Shown in pieces: positions 16,901 to 24,836 of a stretch of DNA of 46,916 bases (the first letter of the stretch is position 1; each line of letters opens with the position of its first letter). The stretch is from Actinomycetes bacterium. GTDB lineage: Bacteria; Actinomycetota; Acidimicrobiia; Acidimicrobiales; RAAP-2. Under the pieces are notes generated by a model. It saw only the letters and a program-made list of their open reading frames with translations. It did no database searches and was not told where the DNA came from. Both the position numbers and the translations under genes were made by a program. The stretch is from contig JAJYXE010000004.1 in NCBI GenBank assembly GCA_021791145.1, positions 1 to 46,916 of the forward strand. Direction: 5' to 3'.

Positions 16901-18765
16901 GCCCTCACACCCCAGACGGTGCCCACTACCTGCTTTCACTCGCAGACGAGACCCAGGCGAAGGCGTTCGCACGGCTCGTCGGACCGCATCTCACCGACGC
17001 CAAGATCGCCGAGGTCGGCCACTGGCTCGCCGAGTGGCACGACGGCGAACACGCAGCCGACCTCGGCATCCCCGCGTCGCTCCTCGACGCAGAGCTCGTC
17101 CGCCGGACTGCCGCGACCGGACCATCAAGAGCCCGGTGCGGCGCCGACGCTGCCGCCGACAGCCCCCGGCTCCTCCACCGGCGCATGCTCGACGGTCTGC
17201 TCTCCTCCGAGCGGGTCGAGGAGCTCCGATCCGGTGATCTCCTCTGGGACACCGTCGTCGAGATCGAGCCCGCTGGCGAGAAGGAGTGCTTCGACTTCCA
17301 GATGGCCGACGCCTGTCGGCCGTACGCGCTGGCCGAGGACGTCCTCGTGCACAACTGCGGCAAGAAGGTCCGCGAGATCATGCGCGAGGAGCACGACCGC
17401 TTCGTCGACAGCGTCGAGCGCAACGGGTACACGCGCGAGCTCGGTGAGAAGTGGTTCGCCATCATCGAGCCGTTCGCCGACTACGCCTTCGCCAAGTCGC
17501 ACGCCTTCGGCTACGGCCTGATCGCCTACCAGACGGCGTACCTCAAGGCCAACTACCCGACCGAGTACTTCGCCGCCCTCCTCACGAGCGTGCGGGAGAA
17601 CCTCGACCGCGCCGGCGTCTACCTCGCCGAGTGCCGGGCATTGGGCATCACCGTCTCCGTCCCCGACGTGAACCGCTCCGCCGCGGACTTCACTCCGGTC
17701 CCCGGGGATGGACACGCGAAGGGGACCATTCTCTTCGGTCTCGCTGCCGTCCGGAACGTCGGCAGTTCGGTCGCCGAGGCGATCGTCACCGAGCGCGATT
17801 CGCATGGGCAGTTCGAGAATTTCGTCGATTTCTGCGAGCGCGTACCGATCGCGTGCCTCAACAAGCAGCCGATGGACGCCCTGATCCGGGCGGGCGCCTT
17901 CGATTCGCTCGGCTTCACCCGAAAGGGTCTCCTCCACGTCCACGAGCTGATCACCGGCCAGATCATCGCGAGGCGCCGCGAGCGCGAGCAGGGCGTCCTG
18001 TCGCTCTTCGGTGACGCGAACGGCCGCGCGCCGGCCTTCGAACAGCCGGTGGCGGTCCCAGAGGTGGAATTCGACAAGAGGGAGCGGCTGGCCCACGAAA
18101 AGGAGATGCTCGGACTCTACGTTTCCGACCACCCGCTCCTCGGCCTCGAGGCTGCGCTGCGCCGCCGTGCCGACGCGTCGATCGGCGAAGTGACAGAGCT
18201 CCCCGAGGGTGCCATGCGGGTCTTCGCCGGGGTGATCACTGGGCTGCAGGTCAAGTGGACCAGACGTGGTGAGCAGATGGCGCTCTTCACGCTCGAGGAC
18301 CTCTCGTCCTCTATCGAGGTGACCGTCTTTCCGAAGACCATGGCTCAGTACGCGGCTGTCATCGCCGACGACTCGGTGGTGACCGTCAAAGCGAGAGTCG
18401 ACAAGCGTGACGACATTGCGAAGCTGATCGCCTGGGACATCACCCCGTTCACCGGCGGGTCGGCCTCGGGGTCGGCCCCATTGCGCATCCGGCTCCCCAT
18501 GGGCTCCCTCAGCACGTCGGTGCTCGACGCCCTGAAGGAGGTGCTCGCAGCGCACCACGGGGACGTGCCAGTGCATCTCTACCTCGGGGGCCCGGGGGCG
18601 AAGGGCTTTCGGCTCCCCGACGAGTACGACGTCGACACCTCAAACGGCGTGATCGCCGCGTTGCGGGTGTCAGTGCCCGGCATCGAGATCCTCGCAGAAG
18701 CGCCCACGCTGCCCGGCGAGAGCGTCCCGGGCACTGCTCCCCCGGCACCGGTCCGGATCGGCTGA
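13903..18765 (+). CDS. dnaE: DNA polymerase III alpha subunit DnaE1 with intein
   Basis: This is the replicative polymerase of the C family. The precursor is 1620 residues; removing the 405-residue intein leaves about 1215, normal for actinobacterial DnaE1. The order is a PHP domain starting SFAHCHVHTEFSILDG (about 15-30), the nucleotide-binding GPGRGSAAG (about 382-390), the catalytic aspartates in PDIDMDFD (423-430), the palm/finger region, the intein after Ala746, then CGKKVREIM, the FAKSHAFGYG finger region, a helix-hairpin-helix, and an OB-fold (VFAGVITGLQVKWTRRGEQMA). The GTG at 13903 is preceded by GGAGAGGACGGCACC. The minus-strand ORFs overlapping it are shadows. Confidence 0.97.
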   Translation: MSESSRMGADPPQSFAHCHVHTEFSILDGASRIDDIVSAAVADGQPALSITDHGNMYGILPFYAACTRAGITPLLGTEAYMAYERRDERINVRGTTVDDTGGEVEGGRKAWYHLTLLAESNTGYANLIKLSSRAFLEGYYRKPKVDWELLGDHAEGLIATTGCLGGHVAQSLLAGNFEDALDKAGRLQEIFGRDNLFVELQDHGIEEQHRITPQLVEIARRLGAPLLATNDSHYTKPEDAQAHDALLCVQTKATIDQPGRFQFKGSGHYLKSAAEMRRLFAELPEACDNTLLVARRADVTIELGTPKLPDFPLPPDFSSAGEYLRHLTFEGARARWGERLPDVVVERLGYELKVIDDMGFSAYFLIVWDLIRHAKEHGIRVGPGRGSAAGCAVAYCLRITELDPIRYDLLFERFLNPSRLSMPDIDMDFDSRFRDEMIRYAAERYGRDHVAQIITFGTIKARASVRDAARVLGYPYAVGDRIAKAMPPLVMGRDTPLWACVAAEPPPGYEDGWKVAAELRQMVADDPDVARVANVAKELEGLRRQDGIHAAAVVITKDPLTEYLPVQRKPDPGGTPEDAPVVTQYEMHGVEDLGLLKMDFLGLRNLDVISDTVDLIKKTRGIRLDVDHLPLDDEPTYELLRRGDSVGVFQLEGGAMRTLMRSLAPTRFEDVAALIALYRPGPMAANMHFEYADRKNGRKKVEYLHPDAEPILSDTFGLMIYQEKLMRVAQQFAGYSLAEADNLRKACLPRGTRLLTEGHGYVPIERVMLLADRRVQTIDALSATSHFAQVDDVWSVGVKPVFRLTTSTGYRVEATADHQFLVEDRWTKLEDIRPGDLVAVASRAITDGGSAVSDAEIDLAALLISESCTPDAEPAAACAPQLTTADPQLSRTFQEALEGLFDDGHDGLQRHDGATRLCVSPRELDDLQARLGIRDPSGARTLSFRLLNAPRRGVERFLGLYFCADGWADCSGVHFGSTSREVLLGVKRMLLRFGIVSTLRPHTPDGAHYLLSLADETQAKAFARLVGPHLTDAKIAEVGHWLAEWHDGEHAADLGIPASLLDAELVRRTAATGPSRARCGADAAADSPRLLHRRMLDGLLSSERVEELRSGDLLWDTVVEIEPAGEKECFDFQMADACRPYALAEDVLVHNCGKKVREIMREEHDRFVDSVERNGYTRELGEKWFAIIEPFADYAFAKSHAFGYGLIAYQTAYLKANYPTEYFAALLTSVRENLDRAGVYLAECRALGITVSVPDVNRSAADFTPVPGDGHAKGTILFGLAAVRNVGSSVAEAIVTERDSHGQFENFVDFCERVPIACLNKQPMDALIRAGAFDSLGFTRKGLLHVHELITGQIIARRREREQGVLSLFGDANGRAPAFEQPVAVPEVEFDKRERLAHEKEMLGLYVSDHPLLGLEAALRRRADASIGEVTELPEGAMRVFAGVITGLQVKWTRRGEQMALFTLEDLSSSIEVTVFPKTMAQYAAVIADDSVVTVKARVDKRDDIAKLIAWDITPFTGGSASGSAPLRIRLPMGSLSTSVLDALKEVLAAHHGDVPVHLYLGGPGAKGFRLPDEYDVDTSNGVIAALRVSVPGIEILAEAPTLPGESVPGTAPPAPVRIG
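16141..17355 (+). other. DnaE intein, 405 residues, LAGLIDADG type
   Basis: The insert interrupts the conserved ADNLRKA/CGKKVRE sequence of DnaE. It starts with Cys747 (block A CLPRGTRLLTEGHGYVPI) and has a block B with the splicing histidine in ATADHQFLVEDRW. It ends with block F/G CFDFQMADACRPYALAEDVLVHN followed by Cys+1. Two dodecapeptide-like motifs sit about 100 residues apart: LAALLISES near intein residue 112 (Glu in place of the usual Asp) and FLGLYFCADG near 212 (Asp kept). The endonuclease may therefore be weak or inactive. All splicing residues appear intact, so self-splicing is expected. Confidence 0.95.
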
Positions 18766-18841
18766 CCGCGTCTCGTCGTCTCTCCCACCGTGGGCGGTTG
18801 CGTCACAACTGTCCCACGAGACCGGTTTCGACTGAAATACC

Positions 18842-18869
18842 TTGACCTTTGGGCTTGTCCCTGTATCGT
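18842..18869 (+). promoter_or_regulatory. Putative sigma-70-type promoter of the HU gene
   Basis: TTGACC (18842-18847) and TATCGT (18864-18869) are separated by 16 bases, 50 bases before the HU start codon. The surrounding 18766-18919 stretch is the least GC-rich of this area, as expected for a strong promoter. Confidence 0.5.
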
Positions 18870-18919
18870 GTCCTCAGCCACCGTGAGCTGATTCTTTGAA
18901 CAACGAAAGGACGGAGCCC

Positions 18920-19564
18920 ATGAACCGTCGTGAGCTCATTCGGGCGGTCGCCGCGTACACGGCGGACGACGTGAAGCACGTCGAGTCCGTGATCTCGGGC
19001 GCGACCGACGTCATCACGGCCGTCGTCGCCAAGGGAGAGGCGGTGACGATCCAGGGCTTCGCCAAGTTCGCGAAGGTCGAACGCGCCGCCCGTATGGGCC
19101 GCAACCCACGCACCGGCGAGGCGATCCGCATCAAAGCGTCCAAGCGGGTCCGCGTCACCCCGATGAAGGCTTTCAAGGACACGGTGATGGCTCCCAGCCA
19201 TGCGCCCCGCTTGGCGAGCGGCGTGTACCCGACGTCGCCAGACCTGCTCGCAAAGCAGGCGGCTGAACGCCGTGCCGAGGCGTCCGCAGCCAAAGTAGCT
19301 CCGGCGAGGAGCGCCGGCGCGAAGCGGACCGCCACCACGCGCACGACGGCGAAGAAGGCCGCCGCGAGGTCCACGCGTGCCACCGCGACGCGTGCCACTG
19401 CGACGCGTGCGACTGCGCGCACGGCGGCGAAGAAGGCCGGCACGAGGTCCACTCGGGCCACTGCGACGCGTGCCAGTGCGACGCGTGCCACCACCAAGCG
19501 CACCGTGAGCGCCAAGCGGGCTCCCGCGAAGAGGGCCACTGCGAAGCGGTCCGCCCGGCGCTGA
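18920..19564 (+). CDS. hup: HU-family nucleoid protein with basic C-terminal tail
   Basis: This is a histone-like DNA-binding protein. The N-terminal 90 residues are an HU fold (MNRRELIRAVAAY, GEAVTIQGFAKFAKVERAARMGRNPRTGE with the DNA-arm residues, KASKRVRVTPMKAFKD). The rest is an Ala/Lys/Arg/Thr tail, as in mycobacterial HupB/Hlp, built from repeats such as RATATRATATRA and TTAKKA. The start at 18920 is chosen because AAAGGACGGAG lies just upstream; the TTG at 18896 is rejected. The total is 214 residues. It would compact the nucleoid. Confidence 0.93.
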   Translation: MNRRELIRAVAAYTADDVKHVESVISGATDVITAVVAKGEAVTIQGFAKFAKVERAARMGRNPRTGEAIRIKASKRVRVTPMKAFKDTVMAPSHAPRLASGVYPTSPDLLAKQAAERRAEASAAKVAPARSAGAKRTATTRTTAKKAAARSTRATATRATATRATARTAAKKAGTRSTRATATRASATRATTKRTVSAKRAPAKRATAKRSARR

Positions 19565-19618
19565 GCCGCTCGGTGCCGAGGCACGGCAGACCCGATCGGG
19601 AGCTGAGCGGCAGGTCGG

Positions 19619-20167
19619 TCAGCCCGGCGGAGTCTCCCGTTGGTCCATCGGTCCCTCGGGGACGGCTCGCTCGTCACGGCGGCTGGTGAGCTGCGCCAGC
19701 CCATCTGCCAACGAGAGCAGCCTGCGACCGAGCATCCGGCCTGTCGGCCGCGGCACGTGCACGATCGCCGGGAGCCTCTCGATCCACTGCACCCGTACCT
19801 CGCCAACTTCGCGCTGCTGGGCTCTGGCGTTCGCCGCCGCGTAGAGGGAGCTGCCCGCACCGCCGAACATGAGGTCGACGTCTCCCGCCAGCGTCCGGAC
19901 CGCGATCGTGCCCGAAGGATCCACCGCGCGGCGAGGCCCGGCGGAGCCTTCGCCGTCGCGTGCGGGCTGGCGTTCCTCTCTCCGGAGCGCCGCGCCGAGA
20001 CGGTCGAGGCTGCGACCGAGCGCGTCGAGATTCGTAGGGTGCCGCGAGACCACGAGGTGCACGGGCTCCCCGGCAGCCGGCTCACCGACCACCACGAACT
20101 GGACGCCTGCATCCGAGAGCGCGCGGACAACCGCCGCGAGGTCAGGGACACGGGCCGGCGGCGTCAC
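19619..20167 (-). CDS. Nucleotidyltransferase-fold-like protein, probably inactive
   Basis: A 182-residue protein starts at a GTG. The opening LAAVVRALSDAGVQFVVVGEPAAGEPVHLVVSRHPTNLDAL follows the layout of the minimal nucleotidyltransferase fold (usually ...GVRYVVVGGLA...DIVVDPSPENL...). The catalytic GG/GS turn reads GE, and the first acidic pair is replaced by HLVV. A later AVRTLAGDVDLMFGG still shows DVD. I infer a degenerate or repurposed fold member. It converges on the HU gene. Confidence 0.55.
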   Translation of the reverse strand: MTPPARVPDLAAVVRALSDAGVQFVVVGEPAAGEPVHLVVSRHPTNLDALGRSLDRLGAALRREERQPARDGEGSAGPRRAVDPSGTIAVRTLAGDVDLMFGGAGSSLYAAANARAQQREVGEVRVQWIERLPAIVHVPRPTGRMLGRRLLSLADGLAQLTSRRDERAVPEGPMDQRETPPG

Positions 20168-20308
20168 GCCTCAGACGACCCGAACGCCGCGCCGACATGA
20201 ATACCGCAGCCCGATCATTCCTTCTTCCTGCCCTGTTGCCGGAGGCGTGCCGACACGAAGAGGGTACACGCGGAGTGCAGCGTAGAAGCGGCAGACGGGC
20301 CCCCGCAG

Positions 20309-21067
20309 TCAGCGGCGCAACCCTCGACGCGACGAGGGCGCTCGGAACAGCAGTCCCAGTGCGCGCCACACAAGCCCGAGCACCTTCTTCGAGGCGAAGC
20401 AGACGAGGACCACGCCGCCACCGATCTCGCGAGCGAGCCGCAGAGGGGCGGGCGGGCCTTTCTCGACGAGCGGGTGCAGGGCGAGGAGGCCGACCAACGC
20501 TTCGCGCTCGATGAGCTCGACTCCATGCGCAGTCGCGAGCTCAACGGCTGCAGGGGTGCACGTGGAGTTGGTCACGACGAGCGCCCTGTCCGCGTCGTAG
20601 TAGCGGGTCGCGCCGATCACCTGCTGCACCGCCTCGATCCCGACCGCGCCCGCGTAGCGCTTCGCCTGCACCGCCAGCCGTTCGCCTCCGCCTTCGAGGA
20701 GGAGGTCCGCTCCGAAGTCTCCCCGCTGCCCGGTCGCAGTCACCGAATAGCCGAGGTCCGCGAAGAGTGCGGCGAGCCGCGCCTCGAACTCCGGTCCCGA
20801 CATCGCATCGACGCTCCCCATGCCCGCGCGCCGGATCCGTTCATGCCTGATCTCTGCAGGGGCACCGAGACAGGCAAGGGCAGCAGCGGCGTCGAGGACG
20901 AGCGCCGAGTCGCCGAGCCAGCCCCACGAACCGCCGCCCAGGGGCGGCGCGTCGGCGTGCACTGCGACAGCGCTCGCTGCACCAGCAAGCGCGGCGAGCC
21001 CCAGCAGCGGTGCGAGCACCGAGAGCACACCCGCGTACCACGTCGCCGCAGGCCCTGGCGATCCCAT
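20309..21067 (-). CDS. Membrane-anchored Mrr-like restriction endonuclease
   Basis: A 252-residue protein with one or two hydrophobic segments at the N-terminus (about 11-36 and 52-70) and a third near the C-terminus (about 210-235). Between them is an Mrr_cat-type nuclease domain: MSGPEFEARLAALFADLGYSV, then Asp121 in DFGADLL and Gln134-x-Lys136 in AVQAKRY, the PD-(D/E)xK core, followed by QQVIGATRYYDADRALVVTNS. Soluble Mrr proteins cut methylated DNA. The membrane anchoring here suggests a surveillance role at the envelope, which is inference. Confidence 0.8.
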   Translation of the reverse strand: MGSPGPAATWYAGVLSVLAPLLGLAALAGAASAVAVHADAPPLGGGSWGWLGDSALVLDAAAALACLGAPAEIRHERIRRAGMGSVDAMSGPEFEARLAALFADLGYSVTATGQRGDFGADLLLEGGGERLAVQAKRYAGAVGIEAVQQVIGATRYYDADRALVVTNSTCTPAAVELATAHGVELIEREALVGLLALHPLVEKGPPAPLRLAREIGGGVVLVCFASKKVLGLVWRALGLLFRAPSSRRGLRR

Positions 21068-21163
21068 TCGACAGAGCGTAGGGAGCGCCTGTGACCGGAT
21101 CCGGGACCCTCGGTCCGGGTCAGCGCACCGCCGGGTCCGAGCTCCCGGTCAGAGCTCGCCCGG

Positions 21164-23659
21164 TCAGATGTCTGCGCCCGCCGCGTCGGGCTGCGCCGCC
21201 TCGTCGTAGCGCGGCAGCGTGGCGAAGACCTCCGGAGGATCGCTCCAGAGCGGACGCCCTCCCCCTGGCGCGTCCGGTGAGCCGGCCCTCGCTGCCTGGA
21301 TCGCGTGCCACACGCGCTCGGGCGTGCATGGCATCGCGACGTGGCGGACCCCCAGGTGACAGAGCGCGTCGACCACTGCGTTGTGCACCGCTGGCGTCGA
21401 GCCGATCGTGCCGGACTCGCCGATCCCTTTGGCGCCAAGCGGGTTGAGGAAGGTCGGCGTCTCGGTGTTGGCCACCTCGAAGGAGGGGAGCTCGGCCGCG
21501 CTCGGCATCTCGTAGTCGGCCAGGCTGGCGGTGAGGGGCGTGCCTAGCTCGTCGAACCGCTTCTCCTCGAAGAGCGCCTGGGCGAGACCCTGTGCGATGC
21601 CGCCGTGCTGCTGTCCGGCCACGAGGAGCGGGTTGACGATCCTGCCGCAGTCGTCCACCGCGACATGCCGTAGGGGACGGATCTTGCCGGTCTCGGTGTC
21701 GACTTCGACCACCGAGACGTGCGCACCGAAGGGGAACGTGGACTCGGACTCGTCGAAGTCGACGGCCGCCGCGAGTGGACCGAGCCCCTTCGGCCGCGAG
21801 AGACCGGGCCCATCCGCGGAGACCGCAGGCCCCTTCTCTCGAACGGTCGCCGTCTGGTCGTCCAGCGTTTTGGAGCCGGCCGCTCCGGCTGTGCTCGCAG
21901 CGAGACGCGCGAGCTCGCCCCACGAGAGCGCCTTCGAGGGCACGCCCGCGACGCCCATGCCGACGCCGTCGAAGACGACGACGTCGGCGGGCGAGGCCTC
22001 CAGCTGGCGGGCGGCGAGGGTCCGGGCCTGGGCGAGCACCTCCTCGGCGGCGCGAAGGACCGCGCTGCCGCCGATCTGGAGCGACCGGGACCCTCCGGTC
22101 CCGCCACCCCGGGGAATGAGAGCGGTGTCGGATTGCACGAAGCGGACCTTCTCGAGCGAGATGCCGAGCGTGTCGGAGACGATCGCCGAGAGCGCGGTCG
22201 CGTGGCCCTGGCCGTGCGAGGAGGTGCCGACTCGGATCGTCGCGGTACCGTCCTCGTGCACCTCCAAGACGCCCAGCTCCGATCCGCCCCCGGTCACCTC
22301 GACGTAGAGACCGACGCCGATGCCGAGCTGCACGGTCGCACCCCGGTCCCGTCGGGCGGCCTGCTCCTCGCGCAGGGAGCCGTAGCCCGCGAGCTCGAGC
22401 GCCTTGGAGAGTGCCGCCTCGTAGTCTCCGGTGTCGTAGGTGGTCCCGACCGCCGTCGTGACCGGTTCGAAGAACGCAGGACGAAGGTTGCGCCGGCGCA
22501 GCTCGACCGGGTCGACCTGCAGCTCCGCCGCCGCGATGTCCATCATCCGCTCGAGCAGCTCCGCCGCCTCGGGTCGGCCCGCGCCGCGGAAGGCGCCCAT
22601 GGGCGTCGTGTTCGTGATCGCGACCGCTGCTTCGTAACGGACGACGGGGATCCGGTACACGCCCGCCGCCATCATCCGCGTCGGACCGAGCCCGAGCGCC
22701 CCGCCGAACCCTGCGTACGCCCCGGCATCCCCGAGCACGCGGCAGTGCATCCCCGTGATCCGCTGGTCGGCGTCGAAGCCGAGCTGGACCCACTGGATCT
22801 GCCCACGGCCGTCGGGCATGCCCATGAAGGCCTCGGAGCGCGTCTGCACCCACCGCACGGGCCGTCCCAGCCGGCGAGCCGCAGCGATCACGGTCGCGTG
22901 CTCCGCGCCGACACCGACCTTGCTGCCGAACGCGCCGCCGACATCGGGCGCCACCACGCGAAGTGCGTCCGGGTCGATCCCGAAGACAGCCGCGGCGCTC
23001 TTCCAGAACCCGTGGGGCATCTGAGTCGACACGTAGATGGTCAGCTCGTGGCCGTCGCCGTCGTCGCCCGGGATCGCCGCGATCGCGTCCGCCTCCATCG
23101 GCACCACTGCGACGCGCTGGTTCTCCAGCTGCGCACGGACCACCGTGACGGCACCAGCGAAAGGGTCCGGATCCGACGGCGCCGAGTATCCGGCCACCAC
23201 GTTGGTCCCGAGGGCCTCGAACTGCAAAGGGGCGCCGGGCGCTGCCGCTCGTACCGGGTCGACCACGGCTTCGAGCGGCTCGTAGTCGACGACGACGAGC
23301 TCCGCAGCGTCCGACGCGGCCGCGTCGCTCTCGGCCACCACCACGGCGACCGGGTCACCCACGAATCGCACCTTGTCCGTGGCGAGCGGCGGCCGCGCGC
23401 AGCCCTGATTGAGCACGAAGAACCCCTCGAGTGCCGGCAAGCCGAGGTCGGCAGCCACGTAGACCGCGACAACTCCGGGAGCTGACGCCGCATCGGCCGT
23501 GTCGACCGACCTGACGCGGGCGTGCGCGTACGGCGAGCGGACGAAGGCGGCACTGAGGCACCCTGTGATCTTCAAGTTTCCGACGTAGGTGGCCCGTCCG
23601 GTGAGCAGGGCCGGGTCCTCCACGCGACGGACACGATTGCCGAGCAGCGATCCGGGCAT
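21164..23659 (-). CDS. Molybdenum hydroxylase large subunit (CoxL form II / xanthine dehydrogenase-like)
   Basis: This is the molybdopterin-binding large subunit of the xanthine oxidase family, 831 residues. It starts GNRVRRVEDPALLTGRATYVG, contains GGAFGSK (241-247), the active-site loop AFRGAGR (356-362) and the catalytic glutamate in KGIGESGT. The AFRGAGR loop is the form II pattern, not the AYxCSFR of true CO dehydrogenase, so the substrate is probably not CO. The FAD (CoxM) and 2Fe-2S (CoxS) subunit genes are not adjacent. It diverges from the dehydrogenase gene across a repeat array. Confidence 0.88.
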   Translation of the reverse strand: MPGSLLGNRVRRVEDPALLTGRATYVGNLKITGCLSAAFVRSPYAHARVRSVDTADAASAPGVVAVYVAADLGLPALEGFFVLNQGCARPPLATDKVRFVGDPVAVVVAESDAAASDAAELVVVDYEPLEAVVDPVRAAAPGAPLQFEALGTNVVAGYSAPSDPDPFAGAVTVVRAQLENQRVAVVPMEADAIAAIPGDDGDGHELTIYVSTQMPHGFWKSAAAVFGIDPDALRVVAPDVGGAFGSKVGVGAEHATVIAAARRLGRPVRWVQTRSEAFMGMPDGRGQIQWVQLGFDADQRITGMHCRVLGDAGAYAGFGGALGLGPTRMMAAGVYRIPVVRYEAAVAITNTTPMGAFRGAGRPEAAELLERMMDIAAAELQVDPVELRRRNLRPAFFEPVTTAVGTTYDTGDYEAALSKALELAGYGSLREEQAARRDRGATVQLGIGVGLYVEVTGGGSELGVLEVHEDGTATIRVGTSSHGQGHATALSAIVSDTLGISLEKVRFVQSDTALIPRGGGTGGSRSLQIGGSAVLRAAEEVLAQARTLAARQLEASPADVVVFDGVGMGVAGVPSKALSWGELARLAASTAGAAGSKTLDDQTATVREKGPAVSADGPGLSRPKGLGPLAAAVDFDESESTFPFGAHVSVVEVDTETGKIRPLRHVAVDDCGRIVNPLLVAGQQHGGIAQGLAQALFEEKRFDELGTPLTASLADYEMPSAAELPSFEVANTETPTFLNPLGAKGIGESGTIGSTPAVHNAVVDALCHLGVRHVAMPCTPERVWHAIQAARAGSPDAPGGGRPLWSDPPEVFATLPRYDEAAQPDAAGADI

Positions 23660-23740
23660 GGGGGGAGCCTACAAGCGGTCTGCCCGAGCCCCCCCGGGCT
23701 CCCGCGTGACCGGTGGCACGATCAGGTTCGGCCGCACGGT

Positions 23741-23791
23741 GGGCGCCACGGCACGGTGCGCGCCACGGCACGGTGCGCGCCACGGCACGAT
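23741..23791. repeat. Three tandem 17-bp repeats
   Basis: The unit is GCGCGCCACGGCACGGT, with one or two changes between copies. It lies in the 283-base gap between the divergent hydroxylase and dehydrogenase genes and merges into the 18-bp array that follows; both share GGCACG. Confidence 0.9.
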
Positions 23792-23798
23792 CGGAACC

Positions 23799-23906
23799 GG
23801 TGCCACGATGGGACCGGGTGGCACGATGGGACCGGGTGGCACGATTGGACCGGGTGGCACGATGGGACCGGGTGGCACGATTGGACCGGGTGGCACGATT
23901 TTGCCG
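23799..23906. repeat. Six tandem 18-bp repeats upstream of the dehydrogenase gene
   Basis: The unit is GGTGGCACGATKGGACCG. Copies 2-5 differ only at one G/T position, the first has one further change, and the sixth ends in TTTGCCG. A single matching GGTGGCACGAT also occurs at 23713. There are no unique spacers, so this is not CRISPR. It fills most of the divergent promoter region; it may be a multi-copy operator or slippage-generated DNA. Confidence 0.9.
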
Positions 23907-23942
23907 TCCCACGGGAGCGACCGAGGCAGACCAGGGAGGACC

Positions 23943-24776
23943 ATGCAGCTCGCCGGCAAGGTCGTGGCGGTGACCGGAGGCGCCAGCGGCATCGGGAAGG
24001 CGCTGTGCGAGCGATTCGCCGCGGAAGGCGTCGGCGCGGTGGCGGTCGCCGATCTCGACGAGCGCGGCGCGGTGGCGGTCGCCGCCGCGATCGAAGCCGC
24101 CGGTGGGCGCGCCGTCGCGATGCGCTGCGACGTCGCCGTGGAGCGCGACGTCCTGGCGCTCGTCGAGCGCGCCGAGGCGACGCTCGGACCGATCGATCTC
24201 TTCTGTGCGAACGCGGGGATCGCGATCCCCGGCGGCGTCGACGTGGCGGACCACGACTGGCAGCGCATCTGACAGGTCAACGTCATGGCGCACGTGTACG
24301 CCGCCCGCGTGCTCATCCCTCGCATGAAGGCGCGCGGCGGGGGCTACCTGCTCACGACGGCCTCGGCGGCTGGGCTCCTCACCAACCTCGGGTCCGCCCC
24401 CTACACCGTGACCAAGCATGCGGCGGTGGCACTCGCCGAATGGCTCGCCGTCACGCACGCGCCTGACGGGATCAAGGTGTCGTGCCTGTGCCCCCAGGGG
24501 GTCCGCACCCCGTTGCTCCTCGAGGGCCTCGCCCAAGGAGACCCCTCGGCGACCTCGGTCCTCGCTGCAGGAGAGCTGATCGACCCTGAAGCCGTGGCTG
24601 CCGCCGTGGTCGAGGCGCTCGGCGAGGAGCGCTTCCTGATCCTGCCCCATCCCGAGGTCGCCACCTACGAGCGCCACCGCGCAAACGACAGGGAGCGTTG
24701 GCTCGCCGGGATGCGGCGGGTCTGGGCCTCCGTCTCGGCGGAGGGGACTGGCGGGGCCGCGGCGACGCGTCGATAA
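23943..24776 (+). pseudogene. Short-chain dehydrogenase/reductase interrupted by one in-frame TGA
   Basis: This is an NAD(P)-dependent SDR of 277 codons. The cofactor motif VTGGASGIGKA is at 10-20, FCANAGIA carries the NAG motif, the catalytic Ser is in TTASAAG, and the YTVTK pair is the catalytic Tyr/Lys. Codon 110 (24270-24272) is TGA in [23 protein letters not shown], where the family normally has Trp or another residue before the VNV strand. Both halves are in the same frame with no other lesion, so a single TGG-to-TGA change is the simplest explanation. The start ATG has GGGAGG closely upstream. It is an inactive allele, a recoded gene, or a sequencing error. Confidence 0.85.
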
Positions 24777-24836
24777 TCTCGGCTTTCGAGTGACCGGCGC
24801 TCGAGGCTGCACCAGCGGCGGAAGGCAACACCATCG

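Noticed and set aside
16141..17355. Split intein as in cyanobacterial DnaE
   Set aside because: The reading frame is continuous through both halves and the insertion site differs from the cyanobacterial split site.
23741..23906. CRISPR-like repeats
   Set aside because: The repeats are contiguous with no spacers, and no cas genes are nearby.
24270..24272. TGA read as selenocysteine or as Trp by a changed code
   Set aside because: The family has no selenocysteine at this place, I saw no SECIS-like hairpin just downstream, and many intact genes in the window end in TGA.
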